Positions 8,548 through 18,547 are shown, numbered from the stretch's first letter. The stretch is 64,000 bases of DNA from Rhodospirillaceae bacterium (GCA_029267445.1 JAJUIU010000001.1:81075-145074), one strand, 5' to 3'. Notes: generated by a model not told the origin, from the sequence alone. Numbers and translations are program-made.

Positions 8548-10877
8548 CTGCGCCGCTTGGCGAGCGCGTCCGCGAACGCTGCGCCGAAGGCACCGACCGC
8601 CGGTTTGGCCGGCTTGCCTGGTGTGCCGCCTTGCTTTGGACCCGGCTGTGCCGGCTGGGTCCGGGCCCCTTCCTGGGGTGCCGCACCGCCACGTCGTGCG
8701 GACTCCGCCGGCTCCCGCATGCGCATGGTCAAGGCGACCCGGCGGCGCTTCAGGTCCACCTCCAGCACCTTGACCCTGACAATGTCGCCCGCCTTCACGA
8801 CGCTGCGCGGGTCTTTGACGAAGCTGTCCGAAAGCTGGGAGATGTGGACGAGCCCGTCCTGATGGACGCCGACATCGACGAAGGCGCCGAAATTGGTGAC
8901 GTTCGTGACGATCCCTTCGAGCATCATGCCAGGCTGGAGGTCCTTGAGGTCTTCGACGCCGTCCCTGAACGTCGCGGTTTTGAACTCCGGCCGTGGATCG
9001 CGGCCGGGTTTCTCCAGCTCCCGAAGGATGTCCGTCACCGTGGGAATGCCGAACCGCCCGTCGGTGAACGCGGCCGGATCCAGGCTGCGCAGGAAGGCCG
9101 AGTCGCCGATGAGCTGCCGGAGGTTCCGGCCGGTGCGGGCGAGGATGCGTTCGACGACGGGATAGGCTTCGGGGTGCACCGATGACGCGTCCAGCGGGTC
9201 GTCGCCGTCGCGGATGCGCAGGAATCCCGCCGCCTGTTCAAAGGCTTTCGGGCCGAGGCGGGGCACGTCCAGCAACTGCCGCCGACGCCGGAACGCGCCT
9301 TGTCCGTCACGATGGGCGACGATGTTCCGCGCGACTCCTTCGCTGAGGCCCGAGACACGGGCCAGCAGGGGAACCGACGCCGTGTTCAGGTCGACGCCGA
9401 CGCCGTTGACGCAATCCTCCACCACGCCGTCCAGGGTGCGGGACAGCTTGGTCGGGCTGACATCGTGCTGATATTGCCCGACCCCGATGGACTTGGGGTC
9501 GATCTTGACCAGTTCGGCAAGCGGGTCCTGCAGCCGGCGGGCGATGGAAACGGCTCCGCGCAAGGAGACGTCCAGGTCCGGAAACTCCTGCGCGGCCGTC
9601 TCCGACGCGGAATAGACCGACGCTCCCGCCTCCGAAACCATGATCTTGGTCAGGCGCAGGTCCGGATGGCGCTTCATCAGGTCCGCCGCCAGCCTGTCCG
9701 TCTCGCGGCTGGCGGTCCCGTTGCCGATGGCGATCAACTCCACGGCATGGCGGGCGGCCAGTCTGGCGAGTGTCGCGATGGCGCCGTCCCAGTCCTTGCG
9801 GGGCTCGTGCGGGTAGACCGTGGCCGTGTCGACGAGCTTGCCCGTCGCGTCCACCACCGCGACCTTCACGCCCGTCCGGATGCCCGGATCGAGGCCCATG
9901 GTCGGCCGGGGACCCGCAGGGGGCGCCAGCAGCAGGTCCTTGAGGTTCAGGCCGAAGACGGTGATCGCCTCGTCCTCCGCCCGCTCGCGCACCGAGCCCA
10001 TGAGGTCGAGTTCGATGTGGAGCGCGATCTTCGTCCGCCAAGCCCACCGGCAGGTCTCCAGGAGCCAGCGGTCGGCCGCGCGTCCGCGATCGGCGATCCC
10101 GAAGCGCGCCGCGATCATCGCCTCGGCCGGGTGCGGATGCCCGGCCAGGGGCTCGTCACCGACCTCCATCCGGAGATCGAGAACCCCGGCGGCGCGGCCC
10201 CGGAACAGGGCGAGCGCGCGATGCGAGGGAAGCTTCTTCAGCGGTTCGGCAAAGTCGAAGTAATCGCTGAACTTGGCGCCCTCGTCGGCCTTACCGTCGA
10301 CGAGCCTGGACACGATACGGCCATGGTCGTGGCTGTACGCACGAAGCGCGCCGACCAGTTCCGCCGTTTCGCCCATGCGCTCGACCAGGATGGCGCGGGC
10401 CCCGTCAAGCGCCGACTTCGCGTCCGGAACGCCGCGTTCATCCGAGATGAAGGCCGCCGCCTCCTGCGCCGGCTCCCGCGATGGGTCGTCCAGCAGAAGG
10501 TCCGCCAAGGGCTCCAGTCCCGCCTCGCGGGCGATCATCGCCTTGGTGCGCCGCTTCGGGCGATAGGGGAGGTAGAGATCCTCGAGCCGGGTCTTGGTGT
10601 CGGCGGCATCGATCTCCGCCGCCAGGGCGGGCGTCATCTTGCCCTGTTCGGCGATGCTGGCCCTGATGGCCGAACGGCGCTCCTCCAGTTCCCGCAGGTA
10701 ACGAAGGCGCTCATCAAGCGTGCGCAACTGCGTGTCGTCCAGCCCGCCCGTGGCTTCCTTCCGGTAGCGGGCGATGAAGGGCACGGTCGAGCCCTCGTCG
10801 AGAAGGCTGATCGCCGCGTCGACCTGTTGCGGGCGGGCGCCGAGTTCCTGGGCGATGCGCTGGGCGATGTCGAGCAT
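8544..10877 (-). CDS. tex: Tex family RNA-binding protein
   Basis: A 777-residue Tex/YhgF homologue of normal family length. In order: the N-terminal Tex region ([19 protein letters not shown], near residue 30), a YqgF/RNase H-like fold ([16 protein letters not shown]), helix-hairpin-helix repeats ([30 protein letters not shown]) and a C-terminal S1 domain ([20 protein letters not shown]) before a basic, low-complexity tail rich in Gly and Pro. Tex proteins bind nucleic acid and act on transcription and stress tolerance. The frame is open further upstream, but the start at 10877 matches the conserved family N-terminus ([13 protein letters not shown]). Confidence 0.95.
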   Translation of the reverse strand: MLDIAQRIAQELGARPQQVDAAISLLDEGSTVPFIARYRKEATGGLDDTQLRTLDERLRYLRELEERRSAIRASIAEQGKMTPALAAEIDAADTKTRLEDLYLPYRPKRRTKAMIAREAGLEPLADLLLDDPSREPAQEAAAFISDERGVPDAKSALDGARAILVERMGETAELVGALRAYSHDHGRIVSRLVDGKADEGAKFSDYFDFAEPLKKLPSHRALALFRGRAAGVLDLRMEVGDEPLAGHPHPAEAMIAARFGIADRGRAADRWLLETCRWAWRTKIALHIELDLMGSVRERAEDEAITVFGLNLKDLLLAPPAGPRPTMGLDPGIRTGVKVAVVDATGKLVDTATVYPHEPRKDWDGAIATLARLAARHAVELIAIGNGTASRETDRLAADLMKRHPDLRLTKIMVSEAGASVYSASETAAQEFPDLDVSLRGAVSIARRLQDPLAELVKIDPKSIGVGQYQHDVSPTKLSRTLDGVVEDCVNGVGVDLNTASVPLLARVSGLSEGVARNIVAHRDGQGAFRRRRQLLDVPRLGPKAFEQAAGFLRIRDGDDPLDASSVHPEAYPVVERILARTGRNLRQLIGDSAFLRSLDPAAFTDGRFGIPTVTDILRELEKPGRDPRPEFKTATFRDGVEDLKDLQPGMMLEGIVTNVTNFGAFVDVGVHQDGLVHISQLSDSFVKDPRSVVKAGDIVRVKVLEVDLKRRRVALTMRMREPAESARRGGAAPQEGARTQPAQPGPKQGGTPGKPAKPAVGAFGAAFADALAKRRS

Positions 10878-11074
10878 GGGGGAGGGCGGTCTCACGCGGG
10901 ATGGACGGCTGCATACCGCAGCCGGGCGGGAGAGGCCAAGCGCCTTCGGGTCCTCTCCCGCCCTGCCGGCTTCGTGGTCCGAGGGCGCTGGACATGGCTC
11001 TGTGACATCGGTGGGGCGGCGACTCGGGCCGGCGTGGCTTAACCCGTGCTTAACGCCGCAGGTATAGAAGGAGA

Positions 11075-11145
11075 GGGCAACTGTGGTTGCGTTCCTCCCT
11101 AGTATGCCTTGACGCCCCGGCACGCTCGCGTGCCGGGGCTTTTTT
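11075..11145 (+). ncRNA. candidate small RNA with anti-SD motif (copy 1)
   Basis: There is no protein gene upstream on the plus strand, yet a strong intrinsic terminator is present: an 11-bp stem GCCCCGGCACG / CGTGCCGGGGC (11114-11139) followed by six T. Before it come a small hairpin GCAAC-TGTG-GTTGC and an unpaired GTTCCTCCCTAGTATGCC. A -10-like TATAGA lies at 11063-11068 with a weak TTAACC -35 18 bp upstream, giving a transcript of about 71 nt. The CCUCCC core is complementary to Shine-Dalgarno sequences, as in known alphaproteobacterial sRNAs with CCUCCUCCC motifs. A second copy with the same layout lies at 13175-13254. Confidence 0.6.
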
Positions 11146-11169
11146 CGCCCACGGGTTTCTGTTGTCGGA

Positions 11170-12855
11170 TCAAGGCCGAAGGGTCGGCACCGGCGGACGG
11201 TTGCCGCCGTCCTCCGCTGTCCTTGTCTCAGGCTGGCGGGCGGGAGCGGTTTCCGCGCCGATCGGCCGGTTCGTGCGCCGACGCTGGTCGATGCCGTCAA
11301 GGAGGCGGGTCATTTCCCGGTTGGCCGGCTGCACCCGTAGCGCGCGTTGGTAATAGGTGCGGGCGAAATCCCATTCTCCACGCCCCTCCGCCTGCCGTCC
11401 CCAGACGCGATAAGTCTCGATCATGCGCTGTCGCATGGCCGGAATCGCGGAGTGCTCGGGGTCTATCGAGGCGAGTTCCTGAAGCGTTTCAAGCGCGTTG
11501 TCGCCGGTCGGGGTGGTCAGGCGGCGCTGCGACATCTGCGCCTCGGCCTGCGATAGAAGAGCCAGGATGCGCCGCTCTTCGGCGGGCGAGCGTCGTATCT
11601 CCCCGGACGGTTGCGGGGCCGCCGGGACCGCCGCCACCGAAGTTCCGGCGGATGCGGCGGACCCGGGCGTTGGGTTCGTCGTCGCGGTGTCCGCCGGAGC
11701 CGGGATCGGGGTCGTGCCGTCGTTGGCCCCACCGGTCGTACCCGTCCGCGCCGGTGGCGGCTCCGGTTCCCGGAACGGGGCCACGTCATCCTGCTCCAAG
11801 GGTACGGACTCCGCGGCCGGGGGCGGCGGCACCGGATCGACCTGCTCGGCGGCGTCGGCTTGAGCCGCAGTCGTGTCCGCTAGCCCGACCTCGGGGTCCA
11901 CAGTCGGTTCCGCATCGTCCCGCTGGAGAGAAGGTTGAATGACTGGTTCAGCAGGTTGCGGAACCGTGGACGGATCGGCATCGGGTGGCGTGGAGCCCGC
12001 CGTGCGGTCAGGGGTGCCGCTGACCGTTGCCGCCGTCACCCCGCTAGGCATGCCGGGCTCTGTCGGGGACGGGCTCGACCGTTCCGCGAACAATCCGCCA
12101 GATGTTCCTTCGCGGAGGGAGAACGGGTCCTGACCGATGACATACATCGCCACGGCTGCGAGCAAGGCCGTGGTCGCCACCGCCATCCAGCCGGGACCCC
12201 GCCGGGACCCGGTCGGCGATGCACCATCCTCGCGCTCCTCGCGGACGCCGGGCGTGCGTGCGATCAGCCTGTCACGTGATGTTTCGGGCGGGTCGGTTGC
12301 CTGTGGCGTCACCGGATCGAGGCGGTAGATCGTGCCCACCGCCGCGATCGCGGCGTCGAGGTCGGCCTGCTTCAGGCGTAGTTCCAGGTCCGGACCGCCC
12401 GACACAAGCACCTGGAGCGCGGTTCCGGACGGTGTCGTGTCCGCCGACAGGTCCATCAGGTCGCGCAGTGTGTCGGGCGTCAGGCGGTCTGCGTTATCCA
12501 CCATCAGGACGCCGCTTCCAGACCGGTCCAGGCGCTTCTCAAGCGTGTCCAGCAGCCCTTCGAAGTCGAGCATATCGGCGCGGGCGCCCAGCTGGCTGCG
12601 TCCCGCCACCTCGATCAAGTCCTCCACCAGGACGCCTTCCGTGGCGCCGACGGTGAGAACCATCATATCGTCATTCTCTAGACGGCGGGCCAGCTTGGCG
12701 AGCAGGCCGATCCGCTCTCCCTCCCTCGTCCCCACCAGCGCCACGAGACGCCGTCCGCCGACGAGGGCGAGCAGGAGGCCGCCGAAAATGGCTTCTGCAT
12801 CGTTTCGAGGCGCATCGCTGTCAGGCGTGGCTGCGGCCAGCATCGCGGATGGCAT
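11170..12855 (-). CDS. ExeA/GspA-like membrane protein with degenerate P-loop
   Basis: About 561 residues. The N-terminal ~220 residues follow an ExeA/GspA-type AAA fold: Walker-B-like [11 protein letters not shown] and a sensor-like [13 protein letters not shown]. The expected P-loop reads [15 protein letters not shown] (about residues 38-52), lacking the GK[ST] core. Then come one membrane helix ([18 protein letters not shown]), a long Pro/Thr/Ala-rich linker and a C-terminal TPR-like segment ([20 protein letters not shown]). The layout suggests an inner-membrane protein with a cytoplasmic nucleotide-fold domain and a periplasmic tail. Starts at 12855 or 12843 are both possible. The polysaccharide-export gene and AAA ATPase nearby suggest an envelope role. 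Confidence 0.7.
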   Translation of the reverse strand: MPSAMLAAATPDSDAPRNDAEAIFGGLLLALVGGRRLVALVGTREGERIGLLAKLARRLENDDMMVLTVGATEGVLVEDLIEVAGRSQLGARADMLDFEGLLDTLEKRLDRSGSGVLMVDNADRLTPDTLRDLMDLSADTTPSGTALQVLVSGGPDLELRLKQADLDAAIAAVGTIYRLDPVTPQATDPPETSRDRLIARTPGVREEREDGASPTGSRRGPGWMAVATTALLAAVAMYVIGQDPFSLREGTSGGLFAERSSPSPTEPGMPSGVTAATVSGTPDRTAGSTPPDADPSTVPQPAEPVIQPSLQRDDAEPTVDPEVGLADTTAAQADAAEQVDPVPPPPAAESVPLEQDDVAPFREPEPPPARTGTTGGANDGTTPIPAPADTATTNPTPGSAASAGTSVAAVPAAPQPSGEIRRSPAEERRILALLSQAEAQMSQRRLTTPTGDNALETLQELASIDPEHSAIPAMRQRMIETYRVWGRQAEGRGEWDFARTYYQRALRVQPANREMTRLLDGIDQRRRTNRPIGAETAPARQPETRTAEDGGNRPPVPTLRP

Positions 12856-13174
12856 TCCGAGGCTCGCTCCGTTCTGTTGAAGCCGGTATGCCGGCCCCTT
12901 GCCGACCACGCCACGGGTCGGGGGGTGGCTTACTCGCCCGTCAACGCCACCGGTACCGGTTGGGTCCAGCCGGCCGGGTCTCAATGCTGGAGTTTAGTCC
13001 GGGTGATGGTGCGGTGCCGCAGCGCGGACGGCGTAAGCCGATACGGTCGCGCGCGTGTCGGACGGGGCGGGTGTCGGAGGGTGTGCCGACCTTGCCTTTC
13101 GGCTAGTCCAATAGATGGGCGGAGCGCGCCCTTAGGCAACTTGGACGGTTGCCTATCGCCACGTTGGGATGGCA
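12856..13174. other. non-coding region with inverted repeat
   Basis: Upstream region of the ExeA-like gene; no convincing gene. It contains a perfect 8-bp inverted repeat TAGGCAAC / GTTGCCTA (13133-13140 and 13148-13155) with a seven-base spacer, just beyond the end of the second small-RNA candidate. This could be an operator or an RNA hairpin. Confidence 0.4.
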
Positions 13175-13254
13175 GAAAAAAGGCCGCTCCGAGGAGCGGC
13201 CTGAGTTTAGGGAGGAAACGCCCGATAAGGGCAACGCAGCAATCGCTTGCTGCG
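13175..13254 (-). ncRNA. candidate small RNA with anti-SD motif (copy 2)
   Basis: Minus-strand transcription unit with no protein gene upstream. A good promoter is visible: TTGCCA (plus-strand 13284-13289) and CATATT (13261-13266), spaced 17 bp. The predicted ~80-nt RNA contains hairpins CGCAGCAA-GCGA-TTGCTGCG and GCCC-TTATC-GGGC, an unpaired GTTTCCTCCCTAAACTCA, and a terminator stem GGCCGCTC / GAGCGGCC followed by six U (A run at 13176-13181). The hairpin, then UUCCUCCCUA, then terminator order matches the candidate at 11075-11145, which makes a shared sRNA family likely. Expression is not shown by sequence. Confidence 0.65.
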
Positions 13255-13395
13255 ATGCACAATATGGACCCGATCGAAACGATTGGCAACAGCGCGAATG
13301 GCCCCGGAAGGGGCCTTCGTCGTTTCGTCGCACCTTTTGTTGCCGTTCAGCACCACTCCGAGCGGGTGAAATGCCGCACCAGGGCTAACGAAATC

Positions 13396-14196
13396 ATGGA
13401 ACTGCAAGACTTTCCGTCGTTCTCCAGCGATCCGCTGGACCATTCCGACATCGTCCGCCTTGCGGATTGGCTCGGGGCGCGGGCTCCAGCGCTGTTCCTG
13501 GATTACGACGGGACCCTTGCCGACATCGCGCCCCGGCCGGAGATGGCGGTACTTCCAGCCGAGATGCGCGCCCGGGTCGGCCGCGTCGCGACCGGTAGTC
13601 CCACAGCCGTGGTCAGTGGACGCGACCTCCAGGACGTCAAGGCACTGGTTGGACTTCCGGATCTCATCTATGCCGGCAGCCACGGGCTGGACATCGAGGC
13701 GCCGTCAGGCGTCCACCGTTTCGGGGACGAGTTCCGCCCCGCCATCGAGCGGGCGCAGGCGGCGCTCGAACGCGCGCTCGCCCATATCGAGGGGGCGTTC
13801 GTGCAGCCGAAGCGTTACGCGATCACGGTGCATACACGGCTTGTCGACCCGGCGGCCAAACCGGAGGTCGCGGCCGTGGTGAAGTCGGTTCTCGCCGGGG
13901 AGCCGACCCTGCGCTGGATGGGCGGCAAGGAGATGCACGAGCTTCGCCCGGATATGCCGTGGGACAAGGGGAAGGCGGTGCTGCATCTCATTGATGTCGA
14001 GGGATTGGGGGACCGTTTCCCCGTCTACATCGGCGACGATGTGACCGATGAGGACGCCTTCAGGGCCATATCCGACCGGGGCCTCGGGATCATGGTCGGT
14101 CATCATGGCACCCCTACCGCCGCCGCGGTCAGGCTGAGGGACGTGGCGGCGGTCGGGATCTTCCTGGACCATTTGGCCGAGAGGCTTTCGGCCTGA
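13396..14196 (+). CDS. otsB: trehalose-6-phosphate phosphatase
   Basis: A 266-residue HAD-superfamily phosphatase. The nucleophile motif is LFLDYDGTLADIAP, motif II includes VSGRDLQDVK, and the acidic motif is YIGDDVTDEDAFRA; KGKAVLHL carries the conserved Lys. The family dephosphorylates trehalose-6-phosphate to trehalose. No OtsA synthase is adjacent, so its substrate must be made elsewhere in the genome. The long 5' region (over 140 bp) carries the minus-strand sRNA candidate. The reading frame is open further upstream but only this start gives the family N-terminus. Confidence 0.93.
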   Translation: MELQDFPSFSSDPLDHSDIVRLADWLGARAPALFLDYDGTLADIAPRPEMAVLPAEMRARVGRVATGSPTAVVSGRDLQDVKALVGLPDLIYAGSHGLDIEAPSGVHRFGDEFRPAIERAQAALERALAHIEGAFVQPKRYAITVHTRLVDPAAKPEVAAVVKSVLAGEPTLRWMGGKEMHELRPDMPWDKGKAVLHLIDVEGLGDRFPVYIGDDVTDEDAFRAISDRGLGIMVGHHGTPTAAAVRLRDVAAVGIFLDHLAERLSA

Positions 14197-14200
14197 CGGC

Positions 14201-14380
14201 TCAGGGCTTCCTTTTCGGCGGGTAGGCGGGTTTCGTCCTCTCCGGGTTCGCCTTCTCGTCCCGCTTCACTTCGGGCACGCCGCCAGGACTGTAGGGAGGA
14301 AGCCGATCATCGCCGGGTACTTCCGGCGAGGGGTGGGTCGGTTCCTGTCGGGGATGGTTCGCCGGCGATCGTGTCGGCAT
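14201..14380 (-). CDS. small proline-rich hypothetical protein
   Basis: A possible 59-residue protein convergent with otsB. The start at 14380 is chosen because GGAG lies six bases upstream. Composition is Pro/Glu/Lys-rich and probably disordered (HPSPEVPGDDRLPPYSPGG, ending KPAYPPKRKP). Similar short proline-rich proteins are common in Rhodospirillales, but no function is known. A longer form starting at 14410 or 14449 is possible. Moderate doubt remains that it is a gene. Confidence 0.42.
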   Translation of the reverse strand: MPTRSPANHPRQEPTHPSPEVPGDDRLPPYSPGGVPEVKRDEKANPERTKPAYPPKRKP

Positions 14381-14626
14381 GGATGTCTCCGGGGCTTCTG
14401 TTGGAGGCATGCAAGGCGCGTTGCCCCATTTTGCGCCATAACCCGCCAAGGGAGGGGCGCCTTCCTCCCGATGGGCGCGATCCGGTCAAACGCCGGGGTG
14501 GATCGGGACGTTCCAACGCCCGACGACGTAAGCCGAATTCCCGGATCGATGATGCTTCTCCGTTTTTTCGGGCCGGTCGTTGGAAGCCTAGACTTGTCGA
14601 TGGTCCAGGTTTCTTGCGAGGCGATG

Positions 14627-15202
14627 ATGTCGATAGCGAAGTGGACGCGTGGCGGGCTGCTGGCCGTGGCGCTTACTGTGGGCCTGGGCGCGTGCCAGTC
14701 GAGCGCGCCGCCAATGGAGGCCACGGCGGCGCAGGTCGAGCCCGGCGAGTACCGGCTCGGCCCCGGGGACCGGATGCGCATCATCGTGTTCGGCCAGGAA
14801 CAGCTGACGGGGGAGTTCACGGTGGACGGGGGCGGGGCGGTCGCATTCCCTTTGATCGGGGAGGTGCAGGCCCGCGGCGCTTCCGCGCGTGAGCTGGAAG
14901 GCCGGATCGCCAAGGCCTTGGCGAGCGGCTACGTCAAGGACCCGCGCGTCAGCGTCGAGGTCCTGACGTTCCGGCCCTTCTATATCATCGGGGAGGTCAA
15001 CAACCCCGGTCAGTATCCCTATGCGAGCGGCATGACGGCCGTGACGGCCGTGGCGCTCGCGGGCGGCTACACCTACCGGGCGAAGCAGGACAGCGTGATC
15101 ATCACGCGGACGATCGACGGCGAGAAGCAGGAGCGTTCCGCCGCGCCGAACACGCCGATCCTGCCCGATGACGTCATCCGCGTTCCTGAACGCTTTTTCT
15201 GA
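14627..15202 (+). CDS. Wza-type polysaccharide export lipoprotein
   Basis: A 191-residue lipoprotein: signal peptide with lipobox VGLGAC, then the polysaccharide biosynthesis/export domain (YRLGPGDRMRIIVFGQEQLT, GGGAVAFPLIGEVQARG) and an SLBB-like segment (FYIIGEVNNPGQYPYASGMT). The family forms outer-membrane export pores with periplasmic co-polymerases. It is shorter than E. coli Wza and carries only one SLBB unit, like many alphaproteobacterial ExoF/GumB-type proteins. The start at 14627 has GAGG five bases upstream; ATG 14624 is the alternative. No glycosyltransferase or Wzc gene is nearby. Confidence 0.88.
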   Translation: MSIAKWTRGGLLAVALTVGLGACQSSAPPMEATAAQVEPGEYRLGPGDRMRIIVFGQEQLTGEFTVDGGGAVAFPLIGEVQARGASARELEGRIAKALASGYVKDPRVSVEVLTFRPFYIIGEVNNPGQYPYASGMTAVTAVALAGGYTYRAKQDSVIITRTIDGEKQERSAAPNTPILPDDVIRVPERFF

Positions 15203-15355
15203 TCCATCGCCGGCCGGGGACCGTTTCCCACTGTGGGGCGTTCCCCCGGCTGGCCCCGATCGCATCTGGGCCGCATTGGCCGGCGTTCGCGGTGTCGGCG
15301 TGTCGGCACCGTATGCACATTACCGCCCGTCGGCGTGAACCACTCTCGAGGACAC

Positions 15356-16876
15356 ATGAAGGCCTTCTTCAGCAAGCGACGCGATGGCGGCGCCCATGAA
15401 AGATCCCTGGGCGGCACCGCGGCGATCCTCCCGGGCCCGCGGGCGTTGCCGCCCGGTGAGGGTGCGGGTCCGCTCGACCGGGGACGGTCGGAGGGCGCGG
15501 CCGAGCGGCGTCCCCTGTCCGGTGGGCCGACCGGCGGTGGGGCGCCCGCGCGGTCGGAGGTGGAGAGGCCGAGGATGGACGCACCGTTGCGGGCGCTCCG
15601 CCCCGGGCAGAAGGGCGCCGGTCAGCCAGAGGACATCCCACGGTTCACCATGCCCGTGGCGAACGGGATCCGGACGGCGACGGCGCAGGCCGTATCGGGC
15701 ATCTCCCCCGAAGCCAGCCGGGCGCTGCGGGAGGCCTTCACGCCGACCCGGCCGAAACAGGAGGTCAACAGCCTTTTCATCGGCCGGCTGAACACCCTTC
15801 GCCGGGTCATCGCCGCCATCGAAGAGGAGCGGGCGCATGTGGTGCTCTATGGCGACCGCGGCCGAGGCAAGACGTCCCTCGCCAACGCGGTGGAGCAGAT
15901 CGCCGGCCAGGCCGGCTACACCACCCTGAAACTCACCTGCTCGGCGGAGCTCAGCTTCGAGGACATGTTCCGTGGGCTCCTGCGGCGCATACCGTCAAGC
16001 TATCACCGCAGCGCCGCCGAGAACCCGTTCTCTCACAACCGAAACTTCCATTCCTTCGACGAACGGCTGCCACCCGGCAGCTTCAGCGTCACGCAGCTGG
16101 CCGATGTGCTGGATGAGATCGGCGGCACGCACGTCCTCATGGTTCTGGACGAGTACGACCGCGTAACGGCCGAGGATGTGAAGAACAAGCTGGCGGAGCT
16201 CATCAAGAACCTCACGGACATGGGAAGCCCCGTCACCCTTTTTGTGATCGGGGTGGCCGAGAATGTCGATCAACTCCTTGGCAAGCACCCTTCGATCCAG
16301 CGCGCCCTGGTGGCCGTCCACTTGCCGCCGATGACCGATCGGGAGATCGAGCGCATCATCCTGGCGGGTGCCGAGGCCGCCAGCCTGACCTTCGCGACGG
16401 ACGTGCGTGAGCGCATCGTCCTGCTGTCCAAGGGGCTGCCCTACTTCGCCCAGCTTCTCAGCCTGCATGCCGCCCGCGCGGCGGTATCCCGCGACCGCGA
16501 CCATGTGGAGCGCGCCGACCTTGTCGAGGCTGTGAAACGCTGCAGCGTCGAGGCGGATCGCAGCCTCATCGAAGCCTATCACCGGTCGCTTGGACGCGAT
16601 GACAAGGGAGCCGGAGCCGACGCCCTCTATCACGCGGCGCAGGTCGACGTTGACGACTATGGCAGCTTCCAGCCGGAGGATGTCGTGGCGGTGGCCCGGA
16701 TGGGCGGGGCCGCCGACGGCGAACGGACACGGGACATGCTGGCCCGCCTGGCGGACGGCGAGGGTGCCGTCCTGGAATGGGTGATCGTTCCCAGCGGACA
16801 CCGTCTGCGTTTCAGGAACCAGATGATGCGCCAGTTCGTGATGCTGATGCAGGCCGAACGCCGCGGCCTGCTCTAG
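15356..16876 (+). CDS. Orc1/Cdc6-like AAA family ATPase
   Basis: A 506-residue ATPase. The first ~130 residues are low-complexity (Gly/Arg/Pro-rich). An AAA module follows with Walker A LYGDRGRGKTSLANAVE, Walker B VLMVLDEYDRV, a sensor-like LFVIGVAENVDQLL and a lid region (LLSKGLPYFAQLLSLHAARA) typical of STAND/Orc1-type ATPases. The C-terminal part may be a winged helix. GAGG precedes the start at 15356. It lies about 150 bp after the export lipoprotein on the same strand; whether it serves polysaccharide export is inference from position only. Confidence 0.8.
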   Translation: MKAFFSKRRDGGAHERSLGGTAAILPGPRALPPGEGAGPLDRGRSEGAAERRPLSGGPTGGGAPARSEVERPRMDAPLRALRPGQKGAGQPEDIPRFTMPVANGIRTATAQAVSGISPEASRALREAFTPTRPKQEVNSLFIGRLNTLRRVIAAIEEERAHVVLYGDRGRGKTSLANAVEQIAGQAGYTTLKLTCSAELSFEDMFRGLLRRIPSSYHRSAAENPFSHNRNFHSFDERLPPGSFSVTQLADVLDEIGGTHVLMVLDEYDRVTAEDVKNKLAELIKNLTDMGSPVTLFVIGVAENVDQLLGKHPSIQRALVAVHLPPMTDREIERIILAGAEAASLTFATDVRERIVLLSKGLPYFAQLLSLHAARAAVSRDRDHVERADLVEAVKRCSVEADRSLIEAYHRSLGRDDKGAGADALYHAAQVDVDDYGSFQPEDVVAVARMGGAADGERTRDMLARLADGEGAVLEWVIVPSGHRLRFRNQMMRQFVMLMQAERRGLL

Positions 16877-17033
16877 ACCACCGCCGACCCGCCCCGGCGT
16901 GAAGCCTCGCGGGCCAAGCGCCGGTTCCATCGACACCCAGCCTGTGACAAGTTGGGGCGGCGTTCATGCATTCGTCTCCCGGTAAGGGATTCCGGCGCTT
17001 CATGAGCGGACGGGAGAGAGCCGAGGACGTCAC

Positions 17034-17225
17034 ATGCACGGATTGGCACAAAGCGCCGAAGCGAAGGGGCGGGAAGACGTCAGAGCCCAGGACGGGACGG
17101 TGGCCCGGTCCGGCCTCCCGGTCGACGACCAACGCTATCCTCCCCGGATCCGCCTCGCGATCTGGGCGTTCGCCCTGACGGCACCGTGGGCGATCGCCGG
17201 CGGGCTCTGGGCGCTGCTCCGCTGA
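17034..17225 (+). CDS. small single-helix membrane protein
   Basis: A possible 63-residue protein with a soluble N-terminus and one C-terminal membrane helix (IRLAIWAFALTAPWAIAGGL). A purine-rich GAGCCGAGGA stretch lies just upstream of the ATG. No family recognised. It follows the AAA ATPase on the same strand after about 160 bp. The membrane helix argues for a real gene, but the evidence is thin. Confidence 0.4.
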   Translation: MHGLAQSAEAKGREDVRAQDGTVARSGLPVDDQRYPPRIRLAIWAFALTAPWAIAGGLWALLR

Positions 17226-17854
17226 AGAGGCGCCGAGGCCCCGACGCGGCTCGCCGGAACGGCATTCTCTAGAGCGCCAATACTCGCGGGGAGATCGATC
17301 CAATGTCGGATCGGCGCATGGTGGCCTAGACCGCTTCCCCGGTATGGCAATACGACGTTTGGGCGTACCACATACAGCGATCAACGAGTTGACGGCCGCA
17401 TCATGTTGCGGCTGCGAACGTCGGCGCTCGATCCTTACCCCCGAATTCAGCTCGATGGACCCCGTCCGGCTTGCCGGACGCCCCGATCGGGCGCTGTCGG
17501 CAATCGTTCGCTCCCGCCATCTATCAACAAGAGAGAGGTAGTGAATATCACCTCCACTCTCAGGATACCCAAATATAGGCAATATACTCACTCAAATTCG
17601 TCACAGATATTAATGTCGAACGCGGCCCTGCCGGAGAGGAAGTGGTCCGCCGAAATAAGACCTATGCCTAAAGCGTTCCCATTTTAATGCGTTCGAGAGA
17701 TATCACGGTGGCCTGGGTCGCTGTATTTTCATCCGAAAGAGGGGAACAAAGGGTGCCGGTCTGGCGGAGTGGCAGGGGGAACGCCTCTCGGTCGGGCTGA
17801 AATAAGAAGCCTAACGGTTAACCAAATTAAACATACCAGCGCGGGAGCATGACC
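17226..17854. other. long AT-richer regulatory region, no gene seen
   Basis: About 630 bp without a convincing gene, clearly more AT-rich from 17530 to 17850 than its surroundings. It includes a hairpin GTCCGGC-TT-GCCGGAC near 17463-17478 and several TATA-like segments (around 17568-17620). Its position directly before an orphan LuxR-type regulator suggests a large multi-input promoter. Short open frames across it lack Shine-Dalgarno sites and coding character. Confidence 0.45.
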
Positions 17855-18547
17855 ATGGAACAGGTATCGGCTTTCCTGATTGACGCGAATAAGCTTTTTC
17901 GCGAAGGACTGAAGCGCCTTCTGGATGATTCCCCGTTCAAGATCGTCGCCGAGGCCGGCAACGTGCGCGAGGGCGTTTCGATCGCCGAGCAGGGCCTCAA
18001 GCCCGACCTCGTCCTTCTCGACCTGGTCAGCGGGGGTGAGGAGGAGGCCGAGGCGATGCGCCGGCTTCGCCAGGTCCTTCCGGACACACGCATGGTCGTG
18101 CTGACGACCGATCTCTGCACGCGCCGCCTGTCCAACGCCCTGGAGGCCGGGGCCGACGGCTATCTCATGAAGGATCTTTCGTCCGATGCGCTGACCCAGT
18201 CCCTCCGGCTGGTCATGATGGGCGAGAAGGTGTTCCCGACACATCTGGCGGCGTTGCTGATCAGTGGGCGGGTCAACGGGAACGGGCTTGAGATGCCGGT
18301 GTCCCGCAAGGGCCTCTCGCAGCGTGAGATCCAGATCCTGCGCTGCCTGCTCAACGGCGACAGCAACAAGATGATCGCCAACCACCTGAACATCACCGAG
18401 GCGACGGTCAAGGTGCACCTGAAGAGCCTGCTGCGGAAGATCAACGCGTCCAACCGCACCCAGGCTGCGATCTGGGCGCTGAACAACGGCATCGGCGGCG
18501 AGTTCGCGGGCCAGAACGCGCCACAGGCGATGCAGGCGGCCGGCTGA
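17855..18547 (+). CDS. LuxR/NarL-type response regulator (first of three)
   Basis: About 230 residues. The receiver domain has the phospho-acceptor in VLLDLVSGGEEE, Thr in VVLTTD and Lys in GYLMKDLSS, so the core residues are intact apart from a single N-terminal Asp (LIDANKLFREGL) where a pair is usual. The C-terminal LuxR helix-turn-helix runs from LSQREIQILRCLLNGDSNKM through ITEATVKVHLKSLLRKI. The start at 17855 follows GGGAG by seven bases; ATG 17849 is an alternative. No partner kinase is visible. It is followed by a strong terminator. Confidence 0.9.
   Translation: MEQVSAFLIDANKLFREGLKRLLDDSPFKIVAEAGNVREGVSIAEQGLKPDLVLLDLVSGGEEEAEAMRRLRQVLPDTRMVVLTTDLCTRRLSNALEAGADGYLMKDLSSDALTQSLRLVMMGEKVFPTHLAALLISGRVNGNGLEMPVSRKGLSQREIQILRCLLNGDSNKMIANHLNITEATVKVHLKSLLRKINASNRTQAAIWALNNGIGGEFAGQNAPQAMQAAG

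Noticed and set aside
14285..14310. A third TTCCTCCCTA match on the minus strand as another sRNA
   Set aside because: The motif is present in the antisense of AGGGAGGAA, but no U-tailed terminator follows, and it lies in the possible small proline-rich gene.
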